Shown: one piece after another, positions 19,175-27,985 of the stretch
Numbering within the stretch: the stretch's first letter is position 1
How the letters are laid out: every line of letters begins with the position of its first letter
Origin: Paenibacillus sp. 1001270B_150601_E10
Lineage (GTDB): Bacteria > Bacillota > Bacilli > Paenibacillales > Paenibacillaceae
NCBI RefSeq assembly: GCF_015558675.1
Contig: NZ_JADMOL010000007.1
Coordinates: 137,009 to 201,008, forward strand
DNA: 64,000 nt
Reading direction: 5' to 3'
Notes under the pieces: generated by a model
The model's database searches: none
What the model was told of the DNA's origin: nothing
What the model saw: only the letters and a program-made list of their open reading frames with translations
Program-made: the position numbers and the translations under genes

Positions 19175-20140
19175 CTACTGCCCTTGCAGTTTCTCCATCA
19201 GAGCTTGTCGGGCCTCATCCGTTAGGCGGATCTGCTGGTCATGAACAACAATCATTCCCTGTTGGATACGAAGATCCAGCCAGTCCGTGATTAAGCTTGG
19301 CGCATATCCTCCTGTGCTGAATTCGCCGCCGAAAGCGATCATACTCGGATAATCCGCAAGATACTGTTCTCTTGTTACCGCTTGGCCACGATGTTCATAC
19401 AGCCAGAACTGAACATCATACATGAGCATGGACAGCTCGTCCGCATGAAGGGCGAAGTAGCCCTTCGCATTCGTAATGCGTGTGCAAATGCTGCGAATCT
19501 TTGCTTCAATGCCGTCAATCTCAGCAACCTTCCCACACAGCTCTTTTAACAGTGGGGAAAAGGCTCCTTGAGCGACCCGCTCCAAATCTCTGGCTAAGTC
19601 TTCTTCTGACGTATCATAGGTATCCTCATGGACCAAGCCTCTGATAAACGTTTCAAAGTCTTTGGCAAGAAAGGTGATCTCATAGTCCGCCTCTTGATCG
19701 ACGTGGATTACCTCTGGTTCTCCTGTAGGACCGCACTTGCGATAATCCAGCATAACGACGTCATGGCCTGCCGAAGGACAGTCACAGATCACGACTCCAA
19801 TATTCGGATAGCCCCACTCCTCGATCATGAATAGACTGCCAAACTCCCCGCCTAGAGAATTCGCCTTTTCTCTCCCAATGCCAAGGATCCCGCTAATCGC
19901 GATATGTTCCTCTGACCAAGAGGTTGGCTCATCCGTCGGAAAGCAAGCATTTACTGGCACGCCGCCATTGCGATGCTTCATTAAGGCTATGTACGATTCA
20001 GGCAGCTTGTAACCAAGCTCCTCCTCCATCGATTGGATGAGCTCATCCGTCGGCGGATCGCTCTCATATTCATCATGGGCATATTGGCTGTCATCCCAGA
20101 AAGCATTTAAATCCATATCATAAAAGGGTTGCTGGCTCAT
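19175..20140 (-). CDS. SMI1/KNR4 family protein
   Basis: A 321-residue soluble protein. Residues about 12-180 carry the SMI1/KNR4 (SUKH) pattern: a start with DELIQSMEEELGYKLPESYI, then LMKHRNGGVPV, later IAISGILGIG and a hydrophobic strand around MIEEWGYPNIGVVICDCPSA. The C-terminal 130 residues are less conserved. SUKH proteins are often immunity proteins to nuclease toxins, but no toxin gene is adjacent and many Paenibacillus SUKH proteins are housekeeping. No function is assigned beyond the domain. Confidence 0.85.
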   Translation of the reverse strand: MSQQPFYDMDLNAFWDDSQYAHDEYESDPPTDELIQSMEEELGYKLPESYIALMKHRNGGVPVNACFPTDEPTSWSEEHIAISGILGIGREKANSLGGEFGSLFMIEEWGYPNIGVVICDCPSAGHDVVMLDYRKCGPTGEPEVIHVDQEADYEITFLAKDFETFIRGLVHEDTYDTSEEDLARDLERVAQGAFSPLLKELCGKVAEIDGIEAKIRSICTRITNAKGYFALHADELSMLMYDVQFWLYEHRGQAVTREQYLADYPSMIAFGGEFSTGGYAPSLITDWLDLRIQQGMIVVHDQQIRLTDEARQALMEKLQGQ

Positions 20141-20262
20141 CGAACCTCTCCTTCACCTATCATATTTCTCGTTCCGTTACTAAAGAATACCATATTCATA
20201 GAAGGGAAAGCGAAAGGAGCAGCAAGCAATACTCTTCTATTCAAACAAAAATAGTAATAAAT

Positions 20263-20299
20263 AAAAAAACCTTGAGCAGCTTTGCGCCGTTCAAGGTTT
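20263..20299 (-). terminator. Intrinsic terminator after the orphan binding lipoprotein
   Basis: AACCTTGAACGGCGC and GCTGCTCAAGGTT pair on the minus strand and are followed by seven T, 15 bases after the stop codon. Confidence 0.85.
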
Positions 20300-20313
20300 C
20301 TCTGTTCATCTTC

Positions 20314-21684
20314 CTATTGCTCCGCCCGCGCCTGATCCAGCTTCTTCTGAAGCACCTGCTGCATATTGGCTAACGCGTCCTTCACGGGCACATCCCGCTC
20401 AAGAATGTCTGTCATCGCTCTAGCCATCTCTTCCCCTTGATTCGGGTATACGTTCGGGATCAGGTCCCAGATGAACTTCGTGTCGGTTGCAGGCTTCAGA
20501 CGTGTGAATGGCGCAGCATCCCAATCTGAAATATTCTTTAATCCCATGTTCCGTACCGGTAATTGGCTAGTGAGCGCTAGTTTGTTAGCTACTTCCTCGC
20601 TCATCAAATAAGATAGCACTTTCCACGCTTCCTCTTGCTGAGCAGATTGAGCATGGATACCGTACAAAGAGCCAAAGGTAACAAACGGCGATACATCTGG
20701 CCGTGCAGGATCAACCGGCATCGTAATAACGCCGACTTCAAAGGAAGCATTTCCTTTTATACCATTCGCGCTCACAAGGCCTCCCACCTGCATCCCAATC
20801 TCCTGCTGCGTAAACGGATTTTCACTCGAAGACCGCATGCTAACCTCTTCCTTTACCATGTGAAGCGCCTTCGATTGGATGGCATCCGCAACCGTCTGAT
20901 AGACCTTCTGCCAGCCTTCTGCATCAAACAAAATCTTCTCCTGTCTCGCATCAATAATACGCAATCCATAGGTACTGGCTACCTGTAAGATTGAATCCTG
21001 AAGCCGAGGGAAGAAGCTGTCCGACAGCCCGTACATCGGCTTCTCTTCCGTGCCTAACTGAGCGATGCGGGCGCCAAGATTGTATAACTCCTCCCATGTC
21101 ATCTGATCTTTTGGTTCCTCAATTCCGTTTTCCTTGAACATGGATTTGTTATAGTAAACAACCGATGTATTGTAACTAGGAGACAGAGCGTACATCGCGC
21201 CATTCCCTAGCTTGCGGAAGTAATCCATGATGGCCGGATCGATTCCGTTGGTGTCAAATTGAGATTGCTCCATCATCGGCTCCAGCGAAAGGAGCTTCCC
21301 TTTATCTACCAACGGGATGACTTCCTCTGGATTAAGCAGAATCAGATCAGGGTTCTCTTTTTCGATGAGACTGATTAACTTATCTCCCGGCGCCTTCTCA
21401 GGGGAGGTGTCGCTGCGAATACTTTCAGTAGTAACAAGTTCGTATTCTAGTTCAGGATACTTAATTGCTAGATAGCCTCCATACTGCTGATTAAAAAACT
21501 CCTCCGAATGCGCCATGATGCGAAGTTTGGGCTTGGCTTCCTCCTGAGCGACGGGTTCTGTTTTTTTCGTTTCTTTTACCTCTTCCTTGGAACAACCGCC
21601 TATAACGATAAGCATGATGACAACTACGCTGAGCATGCCTAGCAGCTTCCATGATCGAATACCTCTCATCTTTATCCTCCTCAT
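20314..21684 (-). CDS. Orphan extracellular solute-binding lipoprotein
   Basis: A 456-residue protein with a lipoprotein signal peptide (lipobox VIGGC, Cys about residue 31) and a short Lys/Glu linker. The family 1 binding-protein domain has KPKLRIMAHSEEFF at its start, YYNKSMFKENGIEEP and a late EEAWKVLSYLMSEEVANKLA segment. No permease or ATPase gene is adjacent, and a terminator follows directly. It is therefore an orphan subunit or a receptor for a transporter or sensor encoded elsewhere. A cre-like sequence lies about 100 bases upstream. Confidence 0.88.
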   Translation of the reverse strand: MRRIKMRGIRSWKLLGMLSVVVIMLIVIGGCSKEEVKETKKTEPVAQEEAKPKLRIMAHSEEFFNQQYGGYLAIKYPELEYELVTTESIRSDTSPEKAPGDKLISLIEKENPDLILLNPEEVIPLVDKGKLLSLEPMMEQSQFDTNGIDPAIMDYFRKLGNGAMYALSPSYNTSVVYYNKSMFKENGIEEPKDQMTWEELYNLGARIAQLGTEEKPMYGLSDSFFPRLQDSILQVASTYGLRIIDARQEKILFDAEGWQKVYQTVADAIQSKALHMVKEEVSMRSSSENPFTQQEIGMQVGGLVSANGIKGNASFEVGVITMPVDPARPDVSPFVTFGSLYGIHAQSAQQEEAWKVLSYLMSEEVANKLALTSQLPVRNMGLKNISDWDAAPFTRLKPATDTKFIWDLIPNVYPNQGEEMARAMTDILERDVPVKDALANMQQVLQKKLDQARAEQ

Positions 21685-21783
21685 ATGAACAATTTATTAC
21701 GCATATGCAGGGTCTTGGATGAATGAATATCACGCAAACAATGGGATAACGTTAAAAAGAAGCATAGAAATACACTTATAAAT

Positions 21784-21797
21784 TAAACCGCTTTCTT
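21784..21797 (-). promoter_or_regulatory. cre-like site upstream of the orphan binding lipoprotein
   Basis: Minus strand AGAAAGCGGTTTAA resembles the CcpA operator core AANCGNTT. It lies about 100 bases before the start codon. Confidence 0.35.
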
Positions 21798-21911
21798 ACT
21801 CTGGCTGCCCGCGTCTCCTTTTCTTATAACTTATGGAGGATGTCACTTATACCTTATGATGACCGTATTTTTCGTTTGCCCTCATGATAATCTATAGCGA
21901 AAAATTTTTAA

Positions 21912-22745
21912 TTATTTATTCAATGATATACCCAGCCATTCCCGCCATTCCTCATCGCTTGGTCTTCTGCCGTAGTTTGCGATCTCGAAGCATTCGGCAT
22001 AGCGGATCTGCGATGCTTTCTCTTCGCCGTAGAATTTCTTAAGGGCGGGCTTCATTTCCTCCGAAACGTGTATGTAGCTTCCCCAGTACTGACGTAAAAA
22101 CTCCATTCTCCCCTCAACTTCATCTGGAACCTGATTCAGAATCCCCATCTGCCATGGAGCAAATTCATAGAACTGAGAAGCGTGAGCATGCCATGCTTGC
22201 AGCTTCTTCCCCAGTACAGACCCGATATCGATCGCTACATCTGCACGATAGGTCGGCTTCATCGAGTAATCAGGCATAAGCAAGAATACTGGCGATTGCG
22301 GCAAAGTAGGCACTTCTGGGACTGCATTCGGTGTTCGTGCTATAAAGGACGCCGCGTCTCTTACAACCACTCCTGTATAACGATTATCAGCATGAGCGCA
22401 GCCTTCAGGGTGGAACGTAATGACGATATCTGCTTTTGCACGACAAATATTGCGAATCACCTCTTGACGAACCTCAATGCTCGGAAGCAGCTCTCCATCC
22501 GGCGTATCAAGCACCGTATAAGCTTCAATCCCAAGCTGTTGTCTCGCAATCTCTGCCTCATGACGTCTGCGTTCAATTAATGCAGCTCCACTTTCCTTGT
22601 AATGTCCGCAGCGACCATCTGTTAGCGTCAGAAACTGCACCCTAGCCCCCTGCTCTGCAAACCATGCCGCAATTCCTCCCGCATAGATATCAGGCTCGTC
22701 CGGATGGGCACCAATTACTAAAATAGAAAGTTCCTGATGGATCAT
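21912..22745 (-). CDS. PIG-L family deacetylase (LmbE-like)
   Basis: A 277-residue cytoplasmic metalloenzyme of the family that removes acetyl groups from N-acetylglucosamine-type substrates (MshB, BshB). The Zn site is seen as GAHPDEPDIYAGG at residues 12-24, where the usual HPDD is HPDE, and as HPEGCAHADN with the third His in the middle. Thirteen residues near the C-terminus match the family's usual ending. It is a single gene with a cre-like site upstream. BshB (bacillithiol) is possible but the length (about 235 in BshB) and divergent motif argue for another sugar substrate. Confidence 0.85.
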   Translation of the reverse strand: MIHQELSILVIGAHPDEPDIYAGGIAAWFAEQGARVQFLTLTDGRCGHYKESGAALIERRRHEAEIARQQLGIEAYTVLDTPDGELLPSIEVRQEVIRNICRAKADIVITFHPEGCAHADNRYTGVVVRDAASFIARTPNAVPEVPTLPQSPVFLLMPDYSMKPTYRADVAIDIGSVLGKKLQAWHAHASQFYEFAPWQMGILNQVPDEVEGRMEFLRQYWGSYIHVSEEMKPALKKFYGEEKASQIRYAECFEIANYGRRPSDEEWREWLGISLNK

Positions 22746-22811
22746 GTCATTCCCTCCAACTTATAATGTTATACCTCTTGATGGGGTTCGATAAAAGCTC
22801 TCCCTCCTTAC

Positions 22812-22825
22812 TGAAAACGCTTTAA
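22812..22825 (-). promoter_or_regulatory. cre-like site upstream of the PIG-L gene
   Basis: TGAAAACGCTTTAA fits the CcpA operator consensus well. It is 67 bases before the start codon and suggests catabolite control. Confidence 0.5.
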
Positions 22826-23021
22826 ATTAACTATACCATATCTGATATAATTTACCATATTTTAATAGAAATATTTTCTCTTTATAGCTGATAAAATAAC
22901 GCCGTTCATGCCATTTCCCTTAATGTGAGGAGGCTCAATCTATCATTTCATTGAGATCCATTCTATTGGAGATCATTCCGTTCTATCGAACTCAGTCTGT
23001 TCATCAGACAGCGCACGAAAT

Positions 23022-23058
23022 AAAAAAAGCTGCTCTCGGAATCTATCCGAAAGCAGCA
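23022..23058 (-). terminator. Terminator of the eut operon
   Basis: On the minus strand GCTGCTTTCGGA and TCCGAGAGCAGC form a hairpin followed by seven T, about 100 bases after the eutH stop codon. Confidence 0.88.
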
Positions 23059-23156
23059 ATCAACATAATATAGAAAATAGAACCCTAATAGGAGTTAGAG
23101 AGTTTCACAATTGCGTAACTTGCGTAGTTGTATTAGAAAAATAAAGTGAAGATTGA

Positions 23157-24266
23157 TTATGCCGATTCAGACGGCTGTTCATTAGGCTCTGGAGCCATTT
23201 TCTTTGCCAGATAAATGGCGACAAAGATAGCGGTAATTCCGCCTACAAGCTTGCCGACAATCATCGGGAAGATCATTTCCTTCGCTACCCCAGCCGTAAA
23301 CCCAAGATGGTCGCCAAATACAAAGGCTGCAGATACAGCGAAGGCAACGTTGATCACCTTGCCTCTTGCATCCATATCCTTCATCATGCCAAACATCGGG
23401 ATAACGTTTGCAAGTGTAGCCACCATGCCTGCCGCAGCAACCTCATTCATGCCAAGCAGCTTGCCTAGCTTCATTAGCGGCTTATTGAACAACTTGGTAA
23501 TAACAAATACCATCGCAAAAGCTCCTGCTAATACAATGGAGATGTCGCCAACAATCTCAATACCTTCATGAATCGGCGCAAGGCCAGGAATGATCGTGAT
23601 ATCGGTAAGCTGCTGCGTAATGCCTGCAGCAAGACCTAAGGTTGCGACAATCACGATAAACTTGCCGAAGATGGTAAAGCCCTTGATCATGCCTTGCGGG
23701 AATCTCCACAAGCCAAGCACGATCAGTACAGCAAATAGCAGAATTGGCACTAGGTTAGACAAGATCATCGTTAGAGAATAACCAGCAACCAAGCCGCCAA
23801 TCAAGCAGCCGATCGGAATCGTGACAATACCGGCCAATACTCCTGTGGCCAAGTATTTATGATCTTCCTTCTTGATAATGCCAAGTGCAACGGGAATGAT
23901 AAATACAATCGTCGGTCCAAGCATTGCTCCTAGAATTGTCCCTGCGAACAAGCCCGCCTCAGGCGTCTTTGCCAGCTCCATCGCAAGCGAGTATCCACCC
24001 ATATCATTGGCAAGGAGTGTCGTTGCAAACATAGCAGGATCCGCTCCCAGCGCACTGTATAGCGGAACGACAATTGGGCTAAGCAGCTTCGCTAGTACCG
24101 GAGACAATGAGATGATCCCCACCATTGCCAGCGTAAGCGAGCCCATGGCCATGATCCCCTCATCAAATTGATGACCCAAACCGAATTTGTACCCAATGCA
24201 CTTGTCGATGGCCCCAAGAATCATGAAAATAACCATGCCGTAAATGATGATTTCGTTAATCTCCAC
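23157..24266 (-). CDS. eutH: Ethanolamine permease EutH
   Basis: Membrane carrier that brings ethanolamine into the cell. The start is set at a GTG at 24266, eight bases after GGAGGA, giving the usual EutH beginning (VEINEIIIYGMVIFMILGAI); an in-frame upstream ATG has no such site. The 369 residues form about ten hydrophobic segments rich in Gly, with conserved stretches such as LLANDMGGYSLAMELAKTPE and FGDHLGFTAGVAKEMI. It is the last gene of the eut operon, 70 bases after the PduT-like shell gene, and is followed by the operon terminator. Confidence 0.93.
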   Translation of the reverse strand: MEINEIIIYGMVIFMILGAIDKCIGYKFGLGHQFDEGIMAMGSLTLAMVGIISLSPVLAKLLSPIVVPLYSALGADPAMFATTLLANDMGGYSLAMELAKTPEAGLFAGTILGAMLGPTIVFIIPVALGIIKKEDHKYLATGVLAGIVTIPIGCLIGGLVAGYSLTMILSNLVPILLFAVLIVLGLWRFPQGMIKGFTIFGKFIVIVATLGLAAGITQQLTDITIIPGLAPIHEGIEIVGDISIVLAGAFAMVFVITKLFNKPLMKLGKLLGMNEVAAAGMVATLANVIPMFGMMKDMDARGKVINVAFAVSAAFVFGDHLGFTAGVAKEMIFPMIVGKLVGGITAIFVAIYLAKKMAPEPNEQPSESA

Positions 24267-24336
24267 GAACGTGCTCCTCCATTCTTTCCTATATTCGATT
24301 GTAATCAAAAGCACAGCATTAGCGAGCTAAAGCGGG

Positions 24337-24882
24337 CTATTTGAAATGTTGCTTTATTTCATCCGTAGGGGAACGCAGCACGGTATGATGGATCATTCGC
24401 TTAGGATCCATAGCGGATACGAATACCTTCATTCCTTGCTCGACGTCGCTTACGCTTCCCGTAAATACGGCGAAGAACTTGCCTCCAATCGCCATCCCGA
24501 GATTCATTCTTTTGACATAAATGTCGCACTGCTTCAAGGCTTCATTCAATGCAAATATGCCGGAGGATACTGTCGAAGTCTCCACGATGCCTACTGCATC
24601 CACAGATTGAGGCGAATATCGCTTCTTCAATCCTCCAATGATGTCAGGATGAACGCCATTCAGCACATAATCACTGATTCGGTATTCCTGCGCTTCTGCC
24701 TTAGCGGTATCCATCGCTTCCAGCACATCTGCCGTGTCGCCGCTCATAATAATAAGGAACTTGCCTGGACATATCGGCTTCAGATGATGTACCTCAACAG
24801 GTGAGGTCTTCAGCATTCGATCTGCAGTCTCGTATCCCTTGCTTATGCTGCGCAGCTCCACAACACCGATCGCACTACTCAT
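24337..24882 (-). CDS. Tandem BMC-domain shell protein, PduT-like, with Fe-S cysteine
   Basis: A 181-residue BMC-T shell protein with two BMC domains (about 4-85 and 95-175). Cys38 sits in the motif KPICPGKF at the same place as PduT Cys38, which holds a [4Fe-4S] cluster in the trimer pore. It may therefore pass electrons across the microcompartment shell. It overlaps eutN by eight bases, with a GAGG site inside the end of eutN. PduT-type proteins belong to propanediol and related compartments and are less usual among classical eut genes. Shell role firm; Fe-S cluster inferred from the conserved motif. Confidence 0.88.
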   Translation of the reverse strand: MSSAIGVVELRSISKGYETADRMLKTSPVEVHHLKPICPGKFLIIMSGDTADVLEAMDTAKAEAQEYRISDYVLNGVHPDIIGGLKKRYSPQSVDAVGIVETSTVSSGIFALNEALKQCDIYVKRMNLGMAIGGKFFAVFTGSVSDVEQGMKVFVSAMDPKRMIHHTVLRSPTDEIKQHFK

Positions 24883-25150
24883 GGGCGACCTCTATAGAGT
24901 CCACAATGCCTACAATCACGGCATCAACAGGCGCGTCAGGTGTCGCTATGGATGTCCGGGCAGCGCTTCCTGTCGTTACGAGAACCGTATCTCCGATCCC
25001 TGCGCCCGCGTTGTCTGCGGCAACAAAGCAATCACGCTCAGTAGGCTTGTCCGTATACGAGATCGGCTTCACGACCAGAAAGGTCAGACCATTCAGCTTG
25101 TTGTCCTTACGAGTCGCCCATAGGCTTCCCATCACTTGTCCTACGATCAT
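24875..25150 (-). CDS. eutN: EutN/CcmL-family microcompartment vertex protein
   Basis: The start is placed at the ATG at 25150, giving MIVGQVMGSLWATRK, the standard opening of the family; an upstream in-frame extension overlaps the previous gene. The 91-residue protein has the EutN/CcmL fold signatures KLNGLTFLVV, a short acidic-to-polar turn and the TVLVTTGSAAR strand. It forms pentamers that close the twelve vertices of the shell. It lies between the EutN-proximal hypothetical gene and the PduT-like gene. Confidence 0.92.
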   Translation of the reverse strand: MIVGQVMGSLWATRKDNKLNGLTFLVVKPISYTDKPTERDCFVAADNAGAGIGDTVLVTTGSAARTSIATPDAPVDAVIVGIVDSIEVAHE

Positions 25151-25166
25151 AGCTTCACCCCGCCAG

Positions 25167-25970
25167 TTATCTTCTGTGTACGTGCATCCGCTGCATGCGC
25201 AAATAGTCCTGAGCAAGCGGCGTAATGATGCAATGACGATCAATCACAATTTCTTTCTTGCGCTGGAGCACCAGCTTCTTCAGCTCGGCTTCGGTCAACA
25301 CCTTGCGAGTCCACACTTCTAGATCCCGATTCCCATCATTAGGGGTTGACAAGGAACAGCGATCATTAGAGCATTCCTGTTGTGTCGATTGGCTGAAGCT
25401 CATAGCCTCTGAAGCCTGCCCCTCTGCATCCACTGCTGCTGGTCCTGTCAGCTTCCCGTGAGCCAAGGCCTCAGAAGATACAGCTTGATCAAGGCTGCCA
25501 AATTGAAGCTCTGATTCCTTCATCATCCGAACGCCATAGCTCATCAGTTTGTCGACATAGCCATCATACTGCTTGTAAAGCAGGACAGGCGCTGACGCCT
25601 TGTACTTTCGGTATTGCAGTCCTTCTTCCAGTGCAATTACCGATTTTCCCTTGAGCAGCATCGTCATGACAAACCGCTCGCGTGGTCCAGCGCTGATTGC
25701 ATTCGCAAGATTGGCTAAGAGCTGAATGCACACCTTGGGAATAATGAGCACATCGCAATCTCTTAATGCTTCCTCGTAATACCGGACTTGGTAATGAGGA
25801 GCCAGCACTTGCTCAACAGCAGGTACAGGCTCTGTAGCGAGGATCACGGCTTGCTTCATATCTGCTGTTCGCACAGAGGATTCTGCTGTTGACGCAGCCG
25901 CCAGCCTTCTCATTACCTCTTTCGTGACGGCATCGACGATTGCCGCCCGGTCTAGAGCTTCTGTGTTCAT
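25167..25970 (-). CDS. Uncharacterised eut-associated protein of Bacillota (TIGR02536-like)
   Basis: A 267-residue protein of the family found in eut operons of non-proteobacteria, which I match to TIGR02536 from memory. An N-terminal amphipathic helix (residues 5-24, DRAAIVDAVTKEVMRRLA) is followed by an Ala/Ser/Glu linker and a Rossmann-like flavoprotein-type core (about 39-165, with AVILATEPVP and CDVLIIPKVC). A variable Ser/Gln-rich linker (about 175-215) then leads to a conserved C-terminal segment, KKLVLQRKKEIVIDRHCIIT. The first helix looks like a microcompartment encapsulation peptide. The activity is unknown. It may replace EutJ or EutQ functions absent here. Confidence 0.72.
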   Translation of the reverse strand: MNTEALDRAAIVDAVTKEVMRRLAAASTAESSVRTADMKQAVILATEPVPAVEQVLAPHYQVRYYEEALRDCDVLIIPKVCIQLLANLANAISAGPRERFVMTMLLKGKSVIALEEGLQYRKYKASAPVLLYKQYDGYVDKLMSYGVRMMKESELQFGSLDQAVSSEALAHGKLTGPAAVDAEGQASEAMSFSQSTQQECSNDRCSLSTPNDGNRDLEVWTRKVLTEAELKKLVLQRKKEIVIDRHCIITPLAQDYLRMQRMHVHRR

Positions 25971-25988
25971 TTTTTCACACTCCTAACC

Positions 25989-26627
25989 CTAGTTGCCCTT
26001 CTTCATAATCTTGCCTTTCGTCCCTTTCGTAAAGCCGCAAGCATTCGCTTCGTCATAGTCGATATGCATGTAGGTCTCGAAATTAGGGCTAACCCGAACG
26101 AGCACATCGTCAAAAATGAGCGGGCGCTTGCCGAACACTTTCACTTGAACGATCTCGCCGTTCTCCACCTTATACTTTGCCGCATCCTCTGCCTTAACGT
26201 GAATATGGCGCTGAGCTGCGATTAAGCCGCGTTCCAATCGAATCATCTTGCTTCCAGCAGCAATCACGATGCCTGGCGTGCCTTCCAGCTTGCCGCTCTC
26301 CCGAACAGGTACGGGAATACCCAGTACCACCGCATCGGTTTGCGACACTTCCACCTGCGACTCCTTGCGCTCTGGCCCAAGCACCACGACGTTATGCAAG
26401 GCTCCCTTCGGCCCGATCAGCGTCACGCGCTCCTTGCAAGCGAATTGCCCCGGCTGGGAGAGATCCTTCGCCTTCGTCAATTGATAGCCTTCGCCAAACA
26501 AGGCATCAATCGCTTCGCGGTTCAAATGCACGTGCTTGCCGGATGCCTCAATTTCAATCAAGGCTTCTTCCTGCACACGCTTTACTACTTCATTCACAAT
26601 GCTTTCAACCAATTGATTATCCACCAT
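25989..26627 (-). CDS. pduL: Phosphate propanoyl/acetyltransferase PduL
   Basis: Converts acetyl-CoA to acetyl phosphate inside the compartment, recycling CoA for EutE. The ATG at 26627 has a GAGGTGAG site eight bases after the previous stop, giving 212 residues. The core carries the PduL Zn-site motifs: ASGKHVHL near residue 29 and the second IAAQRHIHV near residue 149, with THMHIDYDEANA-like ending (TYMHIDYDEANACG). The first 20 residues (MVDNQLVESIVNEVVKRVQE) form an amphipathic helix as in PduL encapsulation peptides. This replaces the unrelated EutD phosphotransacetylase of enterobacteria. Confidence 0.93.
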   Translation of the reverse strand: MVDNQLVESIVNEVVKRVQEEALIEIEASGKHVHLNREAIDALFGEGYQLTKAKDLSQPGQFACKERVTLIGPKGALHNVVVLGPERKESQVEVSQTDAVVLGIPVPVRESGKLEGTPGIVIAAGSKMIRLERGLIAAQRHIHVKAEDAAKYKVENGEIVQVKVFGKRPLIFDDVLVRVSPNFETYMHIDYDEANACGFTKGTKGKIMKKGN

Positions 26628-26634
26628 GCTCACC

Positions 26635-27453
26635 TCATGAGTTGTACTGTCCAGCACGGATTCGGAACATGATAATCCAGAACAAGGAAGACAATCGGTT
26701 CAATGACAGAATAATATCTCCACGATCCGCTTCTCCATGCTCCTTCTTAAAGGCTTGATAAGCCAACAGCTCCGCTTCCCTCGTCAACGTGCGTAACGCA
26801 TTTATAGCAACAACCGCTTCGCCCATATCATAGCTGGGTTGAAAATGTTCCAATCCAAAGTATTTCTTAGGAAAATGAGACTGTGCTCGCAATTCCTTTG
26901 GCGTAAGCCCTAGCAAATGAAAATCTTCAATGCTTTCATTAAGTACTTCACAGCGTACGATCCGTCGTACAAATTGCAGGATTTCTTCCAAGTCCTCGAC
27001 CAGCTTGGTCATGTTCAGCTTGAAGCAGCACATTTGTGCTTCCATCAGTTTTGATTCTAGTGAATCCAGCTTGCCCCGGAAGATGATCCGAGGATGATCT
27101 TTAAATACAAGCGTGTTTCCATACAAATGCGTCATATGCTCAGGCTTCGTTTCCAAAAAACCGCCATACAGCGTATGAAATCTTTTAATCCCTTTGGACG
27201 GCTTCTCCACGTCCAGATTTCTTGTGATTTGAAGCTTGACTTCCTTCGGCTTAAGCTCCGGTGTCCCGCTCTCTGTCGTTGAAGCTATTAAATCTGCAGC
27301 GTGCACATAACGAAGCTCGATCTGATGATCGGTCAAAAAGCTTTTGGCCGATGGCGTCAATATCGTGCCTTCTGCTACCTCATAAACCGCAACCTCTTTC
27401 AGATTCTGATTGCGAAAGTGCTTGCGCAGATCACTTTCCGTAATCAAAGCCAT
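26635..27453 (-). CDS. eutT: Ethanolamine cobalamin adenosyltransferase EutT
   Basis: Adenosylates cob(I)alamin to make the cofactor of EutBC. The 272-residue protein matches EutT: a leading segment MALITESDLRKHFRNQNLKE, then the conserved HLYGNTLVFKDHPRIIFRGK region, and SLESKLMEAQMCCFKLN with the paired cysteines of the family, followed by helical LEEILQFVRRIVRCEVL. The third cysteine of the proteobacterial HX11CCX2C motif is absent (CCFKL), as in some Bacillota forms. It ends eight bases before pduL. Confidence 0.9.
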   Translation of the reverse strand: MALITESDLRKHFRNQNLKEVAVYEVAEGTILTPSAKSFLTDHQIELRYVHAADLIASTTESGTPELKPKEVKLQITRNLDVEKPSKGIKRFHTLYGGFLETKPEHMTHLYGNTLVFKDHPRIIFRGKLDSLESKLMEAQMCCFKLNMTKLVEDLEEILQFVRRIVRCEVLNESIEDFHLLGLTPKELRAQSHFPKKYFGLEHFQPSYDMGEAVVAINALRTLTREAELLAYQAFKKEHGEADRGDIILSLNRLSSLFWIIMFRIRAGQYNS

Positions 27454-27515
27454 ATTCTCACATCCTTTTGCACGCGTCCGATACGTCCGCTTTCGGGTGG
27501 GGCATTGACAACAGT

Positions 27516-27562
27516 CAGAGAGAAGGGGGCGGGATAACCGCCCTCACCCTGCCTCTCTCCTG
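27516..27562 (-). other. Strong stem-loop between eutM and eutT
   Basis: Minus-strand AGAGAGG and CCTTCTCTCT flank an inner GGGCGG/CCGCCC stem. No T run follows, so it is not a simple terminator. It may stabilise the abundant eutM message or reduce read-through into eutT. Confidence 0.5.
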
Positions 27563-27589
27563 ATCGTTAGGCTTGTTCGGAAACCGCTA

Positions 27590-27880
27590 TTATTCAGCGA
27601 TCTTTGTTTTAGGCAAGATTGCGTCTACTTCAGTGTGTGGTCTTGGGATTACATGAACGGACAACAATTCGCCAACACGTTCTGCTGCTGCTGCGCCTGC
27701 ATCTGTAGCTGCCTTAACTGCACCTACGTCGCCGCGAACCATTACGGTTACGAGACCTGCACCGATTTGCTCTTTACCGATCAAAGTAACGTTAGCTGCT
27801 TTCACCATTGCGTCTGCTGCTTCGATTGCTCCTACCAAACCTTTTGTTTCTACCATTCCCAATGCGTTTGCGTTTGCCAT
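27590..27880 (-). CDS. eutM: Major hexameric shell protein EutM
   Basis: A 96-residue single BMC-domain protein that forms the flat hexagonal facets. It has the PduA/EutM signature [20 protein letters not shown], the pore-edge segment [20 protein letters not shown] and a short C-terminal extension [14 protein letters not shown]. It has a clear AGGAGG site. It lies in a gap of about 105 bases behind eutE and before the strong hairpin leading to eutT, which fits high separate expression. Confidence 0.95.
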   Translation of the reverse strand: MANANALGMVETKGLVGAIEAADAMVKAANVTLIGKEQIGAGLVTVMVRGDVGAVKAATDAGAAAAERVGELLSVHVIPRPHTEVDAILPKTKIAE

Positions 27881-27985
27881 GATATAATTCCTCCTAAGTT
27901 ATATGTGAATTTTGGATAATACCCGTTAGTAATAAAAAATTGCTAGATTAGTTGAAAGAATGATTAGTTAGCGATGATTGCTCAC

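Larger units (their letters stand above)
22746..23156. other. Non-coding gap between the PIG-L gene and the eut locus
   Basis: It holds a cre-like site near the PIG-L gene and the eut terminator; the remaining 190 bases are A+T-rich with a few short inverted repeats around 22935-23000 and no supported gene. Confidence 0.6.

Noticed and set aside
19175-20140. Toxin-immunity locus around the SMI1/KNR4 protein
   Set aside because: No toxin, secretion or polymorphic-toxin gene is adjacent; the gene stands alone between metabolic genes.
21912-22745. Bacillithiol deacetylase BshB
   Set aside because: The protein is longer, the HPDD motif is HPDE and no bsh genes are nearby; the general PIG-L call is safer.
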